Source of the DNA: Rhodothermales bacterium
Lineage (GTDB): Bacteria > Bacteroidota > Rhodothermia > Rhodothermales > VXPQ01
NCBI GenBank assembly: GCA_022825385.1
Contig: JAJDWX010000011.1
Coordinates: 1-64,000, forward strand
DNA length: 64,000 nt
Reading direction: 5' to 3'
The notes beneath the pieces were generated by a model. The model was not told the DNA's origin and did not search any database. It worked only from the letters and a program-made list of their open reading frames with translations. Shown piece by piece: positions 55,701 through 62,933 of this stretch. Made by a program: the position numbers and the translations under genes. The stretch's first letter is position 1. Each line of letters begins with the position of its first letter.

Positions 55701-56575
55701 CGGTCCTGCACGAAGGCGCCCAGATCCCCGTAACCGCCGTGGCGGATTTCGACGTGGGGAGCGGCCTCGGGTCCGTCACGCGCCTCGATTTGCAGCGCGT
55801 CTCGACGGTTACGGGGAGCGCCGCGCCCGGCGTACCCGGCCCCCAGGTACTTTCCAGCGTGCAAACCTATCTGGCCGACTACGAAGCGAACCTGCCGCCC
55901 GGATACGTCATGACCTATACCGGCGAAAGCGAAGACCAGGAAGAATCCTTTGCCTTCCTGACCACCGTGCTGCTGATCGCGGTGTCGCTCATTTTCATGA
56001 TCATGGTGGCCCAGTTCAATAAAGTGACGGCGCCCTTCATCATCATGCTGGCCGTAGGCTTTTCGCTGATCGGCGTACTCCTGGGCCTCATCCTTACGCG
56101 CACGCCCTTTGGACTCTTCACGTTCATCGGCATTATTTCGCTGGCGGGCATTGTGGTGAACAACAATATCGTGCTGATCGATTACATCATGCAGCTGCGG
56201 GACCGGGGCATGGAAAAACACGCCGCCATCATCGAAGGCGGCGCCACGCGCTTGCGCCCGGTGCTCCTGACGGCGCTCACGACGGTCCTCGGCCTGATTC
56301 CGCTCACGTTCGGCATCAACATAGACTTCGTAGGCCTGTTGACGGAATGGCGGCCCAATTTCCAGCTCGGCTCCGAAAACACGCAGTTCTGGGGTCCGAT
56401 GGGCACGGCCATCATTAGCGGGCTGGTCTTCGCCACCTTCCTGACGCTGGTCATCGTGCCTGTGATGTATTCGACGTTCGATTCGCTTGCGAACCGGTTG
56501 CGCAGCCTTGTCGGACGCAAAAAGGACGCCGCCGCAGGCGACGAACCTGAGGAAACAGGCCCGGCCGACCGGTAG
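52727..56575 (+). CDS. RND efflux permease with an extra transmembrane insertion
   Basis: A 1,282-residue inner-membrane proton-driven pump of the AcrB/MexF type; normal length is about 1,030. The usual features are present: porter segments, the GMLVDNAVVIVENI helix at about 408-421 with the key Asp residues, and the C-terminal copy with GIVVNNNIVLIDYI. Between helix 6 and the segment ALISIIMVFQTAPTGVEFFP (about residues 510-735) there is an insertion with roughly six hydrophobic segments and glycine-rich loops. The start at 52727 gives the standard N-terminus (MKITDVSIKYR). Substrate unknown. Confidence 0.92.
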   Translation: MKITDVSIKYRTSIVVLTAILAIGGLYSYRTIPKESNPSIEIPQIVVTLLYPGASPDDVESLITQPVEREIQAINGIKEIRSTSVQGVSTIVVEFEPDISIDDAYQKVRDKVDVARPALPGEVEEPIVSEIDFSEFPIMTVNLAANYSLSQLKEVAEELEEEIETVQGVLEVDVIGGLEREVQIDVDLNALQGYNLAFMDIVDAIRAENTNMPGGSVDVDRLNYLVRVDGAFDVPDEIENIVIEAPGGQPVYVRDVARVDFGYKDRSTYARLQRFRTETEDGELVRTDDQDILQVISLNVKKRSGENIILTARAVQEKVDAFAFPHGTRILVTGDQSEDVQNMIDDLENNIISGLIFVVAVLLFFLGVRTATLVGVAIPLSMFLSFIIFQAFGYTLNFIILFSLIIALGMLVDNAVVIVENIYRYREMGYSRFEAARRGTAEVGGPVVASTATTVAAFAPMLFWPGIIGEFMRNMPLTLIVTLSASLFVALIINPVITGIFVRLESEERTRARGAARIARVLIFVLLAVLMGLANYRMLVVLAVAIPALIWIHKKFFKPVGDYFVETLLPRTVAMYRLLLAWMLQRDYSVRRAWLRNTGALASLTVGFVLLIGGALLAGVGPPVAGGMSGAGLLLVVPGFLLFLLGVLGVLLHCAESLYLGGWKTVRAGLVFGGAMLAILSLIWLGPQEIPFFVIVNLMGLPAVICALGLLGALLNRQKRTTLVLTDNRARLLTGAMGALISIIMVFQTAPTGVEFFPENDPRQVWVTLEGALGTNVDASDNIATTAHDRILNLLSNAPESEANLKSVLVNVGVGGDVMFGGGSESAEVSRVTLNLADYADRKEPSPETLSKIRARLQGIPGTDITVEQSQLGPPTGLPVNIEISGEEFATIRRITREVRQMLTEGAENGDIPGLVDVADDLNEGRPEMHVEIDRERAGRFGLNTNQIATTIRAAINGVEAGKFRTGEDEYDITIRLREADRSSLESIKNLTVLHEGAQIPVTAVADFDVGSGLGSVTRLDLQRVSTVTGSAAPGVPGPQVLSSVQTYLADYEANLPPGYVMTYTGESEDQEESFAFLTTVLLIAVSLIFMIMVAQFNKVTAPFIIMLAVGFSLIGVLLGLILTRTPFGLFTFIGIISLAGIVVNNNIVLIDYIMQLRDRGMEKHAAIIEGGATRLRPVLLTALTTVLGLIPLTFGINIDFVGLLTEWRPNFQLGSENTQFWGPMGTAIISGLVFATFLTLVIVPVMYSTFDSLANRLRSLVGRKKDAAAGDEPEETGPADR

Positions 56576-56605
56576 CGTACGCCCCGAAGCAGCCGGTAGC
56601 GAGAC

Positions 56606-58099
56606 ATGAAAAGGTTGCGCGATTTCGCCGACGCCCATTTGCGCATATTCGATCGGCCCGCGCCGCCTGCGCCCGACGCCGTACAAAGCGTACACCTCAT
56701 CGGGATTTGCGGGGCGGGCATGGGCGCCCTCGCCGAACTCTTGCAGGAATCCGGGTACGCCGTGCAAGGGTCCGACGCGCACTATTACCCGCCCATGAGC
56801 ACGCGGATCGCCGAGGCGGGCATTACCCTGCTCCAGGGGTACGACGCCCGTCGCCTGGACCCGCCCCCGGACATGACGATCGTGGGCAACGCCTGTACGC
56901 CAACCCACCCGGAGGCGGCGTACGCCAGAGAACAAGGCCTTCCGCAGTTGTCGCTGCCCGAGGCCCTTGCCCATTTCTTTCTGCGCGACCGGAAGCCGCT
57001 GGTCGTGGCGGGGACGCACGGAAAAACGACGAGCGCCGGCATGCTGGTCCACGCGCTGCAGCGGGCCGGACGGGATCCGGGATTTCTCGTGGGCGGCTTG
57101 CCTGCGGGCGGCGGCGCCTCGTGCGCGGCAGGCTCCGGGCCGCATTTTGTCGTGGAAGGCGACGAATACGACAGCGCCTATTTCGACAAGCGCCCAAAAA
57201 TGATGCACTACCGGCCCGCCTCGGCCGTCGTTACGTCGCTGGAGTTCGACCATGCGGACATTTACGATTCCTGGGAAGAGTACCGCGACGCTTTTCGGGA
57301 ATTCGCGGCCCTCGTCGATCCCGAAGGGCTGCTTGCGCTGCACGGCGGCGACCCCCATGTGCTGGCGCTGGCGGAGCATACCCGGGCGCGCGTGGCGACC
57401 GTCGGGCTGGAGGACGAGGATATCGTCGCCCGGAACGCGCGCGCCGCGCCGGGCGGCCAACGCTTTACGCTGCGGGCGTACGGACGGGAGCAAACAGAAA
57501 TTTTCTTGCCCATGAGCGGGCGGCACAACCTGCTTAACGCCCTCGGCGTATGCGCCATCGCGCTGGAAGAAGGCGTAACGCCCGCGCAAATCGCAGACGG
57601 ATTCGCTTCCTTCGCCGGGATGAAACGGCGCCAGGAAGTGCTCGGCGAGGCGAACGGCGTACTGGTCGTGGACGACTTTGCGCACCATCCTACGGCGGTC
57701 CGCGAAACGGTGCGGGCGATCGCCGAACGCTGGCCCGACCGCCGCCTTGTGGCCATTTTCGAGCCGCGCTCCAACTCGAGCCGGCGGAAAATCTTCGAAG
57801 AACCGTACGGAGAGGCGTTCGACCAGGCCGATATGGCGTTTATCAGCGCGCCGCCCATTCGGCATAACGACCAGGCCAGCGACCTGCTGGATGCGGACCG
57901 GGTGGGCGAACGGCTCCGAAGGCGCGGCGTATCGGCAAGCATCTGGCCCCATGCAGAGGCCCTGCTTCCGCCGCTGCTGGAGGCGTTGCAGCCGGGAGAC
58001 GTCGCGCTCGTCATGAGCAACGGGAGCTTCGACGGGCTGCATGGCCGCCTGATCCAAGCGCTTGCCGGGCGCGAACCGGCCCCGTCCAGACCGGCGTAA
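56606..58099 (+). CDS. mpl: Mpl-type UDP-N-acetylmuramate:tripeptide ligase
   Basis: A Mur ligase of 497 residues. It would attach a recycled L-Ala-gamma-D-Glu-meso-DAP tripeptide to UDP-MurNAc in murein recycling. The N-terminal domain has HLIGICGAGMGALAELL, the ATP loop is GTHGKTTSAG near 136, and the EGDEYDSAYFDKRPK and DFAHHPTAVRETV segments are characteristic. MurC is the alternative, but the N-terminal pattern fits Mpl better. The dipeptidase gene downstream would suit the same process of wall peptide use, though that is inference. Confidence 0.88.
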   Translation: MKRLRDFADAHLRIFDRPAPPAPDAVQSVHLIGICGAGMGALAELLQESGYAVQGSDAHYYPPMSTRIAEAGITLLQGYDARRLDPPPDMTIVGNACTPTHPEAAYAREQGLPQLSLPEALAHFFLRDRKPLVVAGTHGKTTSAGMLVHALQRAGRDPGFLVGGLPAGGGASCAAGSGPHFVVEGDEYDSAYFDKRPKMMHYRPASAVVTSLEFDHADIYDSWEEYRDAFREFAALVDPEGLLALHGGDPHVLALAEHTRARVATVGLEDEDIVARNARAAPGGQRFTLRAYGREQTEIFLPMSGRHNLLNALGVCAIALEEGVTPAQIADGFASFAGMKRRQEVLGEANGVLVVDDFAHHPTAVRETVRAIAERWPDRRLVAIFEPRSNSSRRKIFEEPYGEAFDQADMAFISAPPIRHNDQASDLLDADRVGERLRRRGVSASIWPHAEALLPPLLEALQPGDVALVMSNGSFDGLHGRLIQALAGREPAPSRPA

Positions 58100-58230
58100 C
58101 GCCGCCGCCGTGCGCACCCCGGGCGCCTGCGCCGCGACGCAATGCGATACAAACCTGAAATGCATTATTCGGAAGGGCGGCGTATTATGGTACGAATACT
58201 GCAACCGATTCTGGCTATCCGGATACTTCC

Positions 58231-59466
58231 ATGCGCCGTTTTCTCCTCCCCTGCTGCCTCCTGTTCGCCGCCATGAACCTGTCTTGCGGATCTGCCCCCG
58301 CTCCCGCCCCGCCCGAATCCGACGAAGCCCTGCGCGCCCGAGCCGACTCGCTGGCGCGCGCGTTCATTATCGTGGACGGCCACATCGACGTTCCGTACCG
58401 GCTCGACGCCTTCCACGAAGACATTTCCCGGGAAACCTTCGGCGGAGACTTCGACTACCCTAAAGCCGCGGCGGGCGGACTGGACGCGCCGTTTATGTCC
58501 ATCTACATCCCGGCGTCCTATCAGGAAACGGGCGGCGCAAAGGAAAAAGCGGATTCGCTGATCGACATGGTGGACGGATTCGTGGCGCAATGGCCCGACA
58601 AGTTTGCCCACGCGGGAACCGTAGCCGACGTCCGGGCCCATTTCGAGGCCGGGCGCATCTCGCTGCCCATGGGCATGGAAAACGGCGCGCCCATAGGCGA
58701 CGATCTTTCCCTCCTGCGCTATTTTTACGAACGGGGCATCCGATACGTCACGCTTGCGCACTCCCGCGTCAACCAGCTCAGCGACTCGTCCTACGATTCG
58801 ACCCGGGTCCACAACGGGTTAAGCGCGCTCGGCAAGGAGGCGGTGCGCGAAATGAACCGCCTGGGGATCATCGTGGATGTTTCGCATATCTCGGACGAAG
58901 CGTTCTACGACGTAATGGACGTCGCGCAAGCCCCCGCGTTCGCCAGCCACTCCTCCGCCCGGCATTTTACGCCGGGATGGGAACGCAACATGGGCGACGC
59001 CATGATCCAGCGACTTGCCGAAAACGGCGGCGTCGTCATGGTCGTTTTCGGATCGACCTTTCTTCGGTCCGAATACGGCCCGGAGGGCAATGCAATCCGG
59101 GACAGCCTCGATTCCGCCTTGCGCGCCGCCGGACACCCCGAAAATTCGGAGGCGTACGTCCGCGCGTACGAGGCGCACCGCAAGGCGCATCCGGTCGGCG
59201 GCGTCGAGGATATTGTGGCGCATATCAACCACATCGTTGCGCTAACGAGCGTCGATCACGTGGGACTGGGGTCGGATTTCGACGGCGTTTTCGCGCTCCC
59301 GGAGGGAATGCAAGACGCATCCATGTATCCGAACCTGATTTACCACTTGCTCAAGGAAGGGTATAGCGACGAAGATATCCGGAAGATTCTCGGCGAAAAC
59401 GCGCTGCGCGTGTGGTCCGGCGTGGAAGAAACGGCCCGCGCCATGCAGGACGCCGGCGAAGAATAA
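58231..59466 (+). CDS. M19 membrane-dipeptidase-family lipoprotein
   Basis: A 411-residue exported zinc-dependent dipeptidase. The signal has the lipobox MNLSC (Cys19). The N-terminal metal site is IVDGHIDVPYRL (HxD at about 51-53). VDVSHISDEAFYDV and ASHSSARHF provide further ligands, and DHVGLGSDFDGVF is the family's C-terminal segment. It would hydrolyse short dipeptides at the cell surface or periplasm. Start ATG at 58231. It follows mpl after 131 bases. Confidence 0.93.
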   Translation: MRRFLLPCCLLFAAMNLSCGSAPAPAPPESDEALRARADSLARAFIIVDGHIDVPYRLDAFHEDISRETFGGDFDYPKAAAGGLDAPFMSIYIPASYQETGGAKEKADSLIDMVDGFVAQWPDKFAHAGTVADVRAHFEAGRISLPMGMENGAPIGDDLSLLRYFYERGIRYVTLAHSRVNQLSDSSYDSTRVHNGLSALGKEAVREMNRLGIIVDVSHISDEAFYDVMDVAQAPAFASHSSARHFTPGWERNMGDAMIQRLAENGGVVMVVFGSTFLRSEYGPEGNAIRDSLDSALRAAGHPENSEAYVRAYEAHRKAHPVGGVEDIVAHINHIVALTSVDHVGLGSDFDGVFALPEGMQDASMYPNLIYHLLKEGYSDEDIRKILGENALRVWSGVEETARAMQDAGEE

Positions 59467-59512
59467 ACGCCGCGCGGAGAGCAGGAACTTGCGCCCGGTA
59501 TCCGGTTTTCGT

Positions 59513-59536
59513 ATTGTACATATCGAAATGTACAAT
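59513..59536. promoter_or_regulatory. Operator-like palindrome upstream of the antitoxin gene
   Basis: ATTGTACAT (59513-59521) and ATGTACAAT (59528-59536) are perfect 9-base arms around a 6-base centre. It lies about 47 bases before the antitoxin ATG, the usual place for autorepression by Phd/YefM-type proteins. Confidence 0.65.
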
Positions 59537-59582
59537 TCAAGAATACGCGGATCAAAACCACAGGAAGGAAACGACGAACGCC

Positions 59583-59819
59583 ATGAAAACAATAGCCGTT
59601 TCCGCCTTCAGGGCGGCCTGCCTGCGCCTGATCGGGCAAATGCACAAGGATCGGGAGCCAATCACGATCACCAAACGCGGCGAACCCGTAGCCGTGCTTT
59701 CCCCCTTGCCCCCGCCAGCGGACGAAGCCCCATTGATCATAGGAGCGATGAAAGGTTCGGTGCTCCGCTACGACGAGCCTTTTGAACCGGCTTGCGAGCC
59801 AATCGACGTTTCAGCGTAA
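59583..59819 (+). CDS. Orphan Phd/YefM-family antitoxin
   Basis: A 78-residue protein of the type II antitoxin family: an N-terminal DNA-binding part (KTIAVSAFRAACLRLIGQM, then ITITKRGEPVAVLSPL) and a short C-terminal toxin-binding tail (IIGAMKGSVLRYDEP) that is like those normally paired with PIN-domain toxins. No toxin gene follows: a bidirectional terminator and an opposing gene come next. It is preceded by an operator-like palindrome. Start ATG at 59583. Confidence 0.85.
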   Translation: MKTIAVSAFRAACLRLIGQMHKDREPITITKRGEPVAVLSPLPPPADEAPLIIGAMKGSVLRYDEPFEPACEPIDVSA

Positions 59820-59864
59820 ATCGGCGAAATCTGGATTCTGTACGTCTTTGCAGGACCACTACAA

Positions 59865-59900
59865 GAAACCCCCGTCCAGTCAGAGCCGAACGGGGGTTTC
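59865..59900. terminator. Bidirectional stem-loop terminator
   Basis: GAAACCCCCGT (59865-59875) and ACGGGGGTTTC (59890-59900) are perfect 11-base arms around a 14-base loop, between the antitoxin gene and a convergent lipoprotein gene. The short T runs on both strands support use in either direction. Confidence 0.7.
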
Positions 59901-59918
59901 TGTTCGTGCTATGACAAT

Positions 59919-60491
59919 TTAGGCACAATTAGAATACGTATGATATTCATCCTGAATTTTTATCGTAGTAGCACCTTCTGGACATTCCAGTACCACTTCG
60001 AAGGTACATTCATAATACTCCCTATTCTTTACATTTGAAGCAAGAGCATCTCCACGACAATCGGGATTATTAGGAACCATTGTCTTACCAGCAAATGGAT
60101 TCCAATTCGTTGCTTCTATCCATATATCAGTTGCATGATCACCGACAAGAAACATATATTCTATGCCACTTTCTGTTTTGCCAACAAAACGGTAATCAGG
60201 GTATTGTTCAAAGTCCTCTGGCGTAGGGCTAATAAGCAGCGCTACGTCAAGTTCTCTTCCTTTTTCATTCCGAGGAGGATTATCAGTATCAAGATATGCA
60301 CTGACAATCTCACGCAATTCTTGTATATTGCTATCACTAACTTTCGGCGAAATAGCCGCTGGGTTAGAGAGATCAAGGCTTATATCGCTGACATTTCCAC
60401 TTGGCTCCACCAAGCCGCCTTCCTGGCAACCGACGAGCGCGGTCATCAGGCAGGCGAGGGCGATTGGGAATAAGAAAAAATGATTGGTCAT
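59919..60491 (-). CDS. AT-rich lipoprotein of unknown function
   Basis: A 190-residue protein of no recognised family. A lipoprotein signal (FLFPIALACLMTALVGC, Cys about 22) leads it to the envelope. The mature part has no visible motif beyond a likely disulfide pair region near 150-190. The DNA is clearly more AT-rich than the flanking genes (codons ending in A/T are frequent), which suggests recent acquisition. Start ATG at 60491. A sigma70-like promoter candidate lies at 60566-60593. Confidence 0.65.
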   Translation of the reverse strand: MTNHFFLFPIALACLMTALVGCQEGGLVEPSGNVSDISLDLSNPAAISPKVSDSNIQELREIVSAYLDTDNPPRNEKGRELDVALLISPTPEDFEQYPDYRFVGKTESGIEYMFLVGDHATDIWIEATNWNPFAGKTMVPNNPDCRGDALASNVKNREYYECTFEVVLECPEGATTIKIQDEYHTYSNCA

Positions 60492-60734
60492 GGCTTTCGC
60501 TTGTCCTTCAGTGTGTTTGTTGTACGAATTAAGGCGAAATCGATTTCCGATCCGCCTTCATGCGTTTTATAGTATGGGCTGGCCTTGAGCAAAGCAAGCA
60601 ACCGCTGGGTATTTCACGGTAAATCTATAATTTTATTTATCATAAGTAATTCATTTACAATATCTTGGACACGTACATGCCTCTTTGCTTCGTGTTCCCC
60701 GGCAGCCATCCCCGCAGCCCCGCATCCCCCCGCC
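60492..60734. other. AT-rich gap between the lipoprotein gene and truA
   Basis: No gene in 243 bases. A minus-strand promoter candidate is TTTG (60593-60590) and TATAAA (60571-60566), 18 bases apart. A 6-bp stem (AAGGCG/CGCCTT, about 60532-60558) encloses a GAAATCGATTTC palindrome. Confidence 0.4.
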
Positions 60735-61469
60735 CTAATACCGCACCTCTTCAAGCACCAGGCCGCGGGCGGGGGCCGCGGATCCGGCGGCGCGGCGGTC
60801 CTTGCAGGCAAGGAGGCGGGCCATATCTTCGACGGGACGCTGGCCGCGCCCTGTTTCCAGAAGGGTTCCCACGACGGCGCGCACCATGCCGTGCAGAAAC
60901 CGGTTGCCTGCCATGTCGAAACAGGCGTCTTCGTCCGACTCGCGAAGCCAGCGCGCTTCGTACACCGTGCACACGCGGTTCTTCGTCTCTGATTGCGTAC
61001 GGCAGAACGAATCGAAATCGTGCTGGCCGACAAGCAGATCGGCGGCGGCCTGCATGCGCTCGAAATCCGGGGCCGGACGAACCGGTACGCGCCAATGCCG
61101 GTCCAGCGCGCGAAACCCGGTGGTGACGTAATAGCGGTAGCGCCGCACACGGGCGTCGTAGCGGGCATGAAAACCGTCCGGCGCCTCGGAGAGGTCGCGG
61201 ACCGCTACGGCGTCCGGGAGCAAACCGCCCAGCGAAGCCAAAAGGCGGCGAACAGGCATCCGAAGGTCGTCCGCAACGAAATGCGCCACTTGCCCTCGGG
61301 CATGTACGCCCGCGTCGGTGCGTCCCGCCCCCACGACGGCGACCGGCCTGCGCAAGGCGGTGGCGAGCGCGGCTTCAAGCGCGCCTTGCACCGTGGGCCT
61401 GCCCGGCTGGATTTGCCACCCGGAAAAAGGCGTCCCGTCGTATTCTATGGTCATGCGGTATACAGGCAT
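60735..61469 (-). CDS. truA: tRNA pseudouridine synthase A
   Basis: This enzyme modifies uridines 38-40 in the anticodon arm of tRNA. It has 244 residues. The catalytic aspartate is Asp52 in GAGRTDAGVHARGQV. The N-terminal MTIEYDGTPFSGWQ and the second-half HNFDSFC-like region (here QHDFDSFC) and FLHGMVR segments are typical. The ATG at 61469 is preferred; an ATG at 61454 is possible. It is divergent from aroK, with a ~135-base gap. Confidence 0.96.
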   Translation of the reverse strand: MPVYRMTIEYDGTPFSGWQIQPGRPTVQGALEAALATALRRPVAVVGAGRTDAGVHARGQVAHFVADDLRMPVRRLLASLGGLLPDAVAVRDLSEAPDGFHARYDARVRRYRYYVTTGFRALDRHWRVPVRPAPDFERMQAAADLLVGQHDFDSFCRTQSETKNRVCTVYEARWLRESDEDACFDMAGNRFLHGMVRAVVGTLLETGRGQRPVEDMARLLACKDRRAAGSAAPARGLVLEEVRY

Positions 61470-61603
61470 CGCTTGCGCGCCGCATCGGCGGATATCGTAT
61501 TTTGGGATATGCTGCGCTTTGCGGCGTTCGTCAGCGTATCCATTGCGCCGCGAGCGACCGTCCGATTTCCGCAGCCTTCCTATTTTTTTCCAGGCTTTTT
61601 TCA

Positions 61604-62164
61604 ATGACCGTTCCTACGCGCATCTACCTGACGGGTTTTATGGGAAGCGGCAAGAGCGCCCTCGGACCTGGCCTCGCAGCGCGGCTTGGATACGATTTCG
61701 TCGATCTGGACCGCCATATCGAGCGCGAGGCGGGTTGCGCGATTCAGACCCTGTTCGCCGAGCGGGGCGAAGAAGCCTTTCGCAGGCTCGAAACCGCCGC
61801 GCTGCGCGGCCTTTCGGACCGGGAGCGGCTGGTTACGGCCCTTGGAGGCGGCGCGGTGGCCCGGAAGGAGAACTTGCGGCTCGTTCGGTCGCGGGGATGC
61901 CTGATCTACCTGCGCATGACACCCGCGCGGCTGGCGGAGCGCCTTGCGCAGGGCGCCGCATCGCGTCCCATGCTGCACGAACAGGGACAGCCCCTCGCCG
62001 GCGCCGCCTTGCGCAAGCGCATCGAGGCCCTGCTGGCAGAGCGCGAATCGTGCTATGCGCAAGCGGATATCGCGCTGGACGCGGACGCGGAAACGGTGGA
62101 AACCCTCGTTTCGCGGGCGGCGGAAGCGCTGGAGGGCTTTGCCGCGCAGGCGAATAAGGAATAA
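61604..62164 (+). CDS. aroK: Shikimate kinase
   Basis: A cytoplasmic kinase of 186 residues in the aromatic amino acid pathway. The Walker A loop is GFMGSGKSALG at 11-21. The shikimate-binding Asp (FVDLDRHIE), the GGGAV loop and the adenine/lid region LAERLAQGAASRPML are present. Start ATG at 61604. The downstream gap contains the second copy of the hairpin repeat. Confidence 0.95.
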   Translation: MTVPTRIYLTGFMGSGKSALGPGLAARLGYDFVDLDRHIEREAGCAIQTLFAERGEEAFRRLETAALRGLSDRERLVTALGGGAVARKENLRLVRSRGCLIYLRMTPARLAERLAQGAASRPMLHEQGQPLAGAALRKRIEALLAERESCYAQADIALDADAETVETLVSRAAEALEGFAAQANKE

Positions 62165-62196
62165 AGGCCTGCCGAAGGGCTCGTCACGTTCCCTAT

Positions 62197-62232
62197 ACGC
62201 CGAATCTGCGTGGTTTCTGCGGATTTCAACGC
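62197..62232. repeat. Short hairpin repeat, copy 2 (inverted)
   Basis: The reverse complement of this stretch (AATCCGCAGAAACCAC and ATTCGGCG blocks) matches 20373-20399. One base mismatch weakens the hairpin. It lies between aroK and rnhB, which converge. Confidence 0.5.
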
Positions 62233-62308
62233 GGGAATCATACCTTGCCTGTACGGGCGCCGCACCGGTCGAAATGAATTGGGCGAAAGGTTTTGACCAG
62301 CGTATTCC

Positions 62309-62920
62309 TTACGACAAACGGAACGAACGACGGTGATGCGGGCTGGGGCCGTGCCGGGCCAGCGCCGCGTAATGCTTTTTGACGGGATACCCTGCGTTCG
62401 CATTCCACGCATACGCAGGATACGCTTCGTGTAGTTGGCGCATCATACGGTCTCGCTCCACCTTGGCGATAACAGACGCCGCCGCAATAGAACGGCACCG
62501 GCGGTCGCCCTGCACGAGCGTTTCGGCAGGGCACGGCGGATCCGGAAAGCACCGATTCCCGTCGATCAGCAAATAATCCGGCGCAGCGGCCAAGTCCTGG
62601 ACGGCCCGCCGCATGGCCTCCATCGCGGCATGAAGAATATTCAGCCGGTCTATTTCCTGCGGCGAACACAAGCCCACGCCGACCATGGACGCGCTGGCCC
62701 GAATCGCTTCGGCCACTTGTTCGCGCAAAGGCCGCGAAAGCAATTTGCTGTCGGCCAGTTCCGGAAGACGCGCATCGGGCGCCAGCATGACCGCGGCGGC
62801 GACCACGGGGCCCGCCAGGCATCCCCGCCCCGCTTCGTCTACGCCGGCAATGCGCTCGTAGCCCTGCGCGCGAAGCGCCTCTTCAAAACGCCGCGAAGGA
62901 AGTCGGGACCGGGAAGCCAT
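62309..62920 (-). CDS. rnhB: Ribonuclease HII
   Basis: This endonuclease removes RNA and misincorporated ribonucleotides from DNA:RNA hybrids. It has 203 residues. The motif GVDEAGRGCLAGPV near 22 supplies two acidic active-site residues; IDGNR and the KVERDR segment carry the others. The start is the ATG at 62920; the long upstream reading would run into murF. It ends beyond 62309 and follows murF on the same strand after 13 bases, so co-transcription is likely. Confidence 0.95.
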   Translation of the reverse strand: MASRSRLPSRRFEEALRAQGYERIAGVDEAGRGCLAGPVVAAAVMLAPDARLPELADSKLLSRPLREQVAEAIRASASMVGVGLCSPQEIDRLNILHAAMEAMRRAVQDLAAAPDYLLIDGNRCFPDPPCPAETLVQGDRRCRSIAAASVIAKVERDRMMRQLHEAYPAYAWNANAGYPVKKHYAALARHGPSPHHRRSFRLS

Positions 62921-62933
62921 AGCGCGAAGGCAG

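Noticed and set aside
52712-58204. A 1,830-codon minus-strand reading frame without stops
   Set aside because: It is antisense to adaptor-permease-mpl genes with clear family motifs. Long antisense frames are expected in GC-rich coding DNA, and its product is low-complexity with no motif.
48396-62305. ACCAGCGTATTCC shared by 48396-48408 and 62293-62305
   Set aside because: Two 13-base matches without further extension on either side are too little to define a repeat.
61604-62308. A terminator between aroK and rnhB
   Set aside because: No stem with a following T run was found in the 62165-62308 gap beyond the short repeat hairpin.
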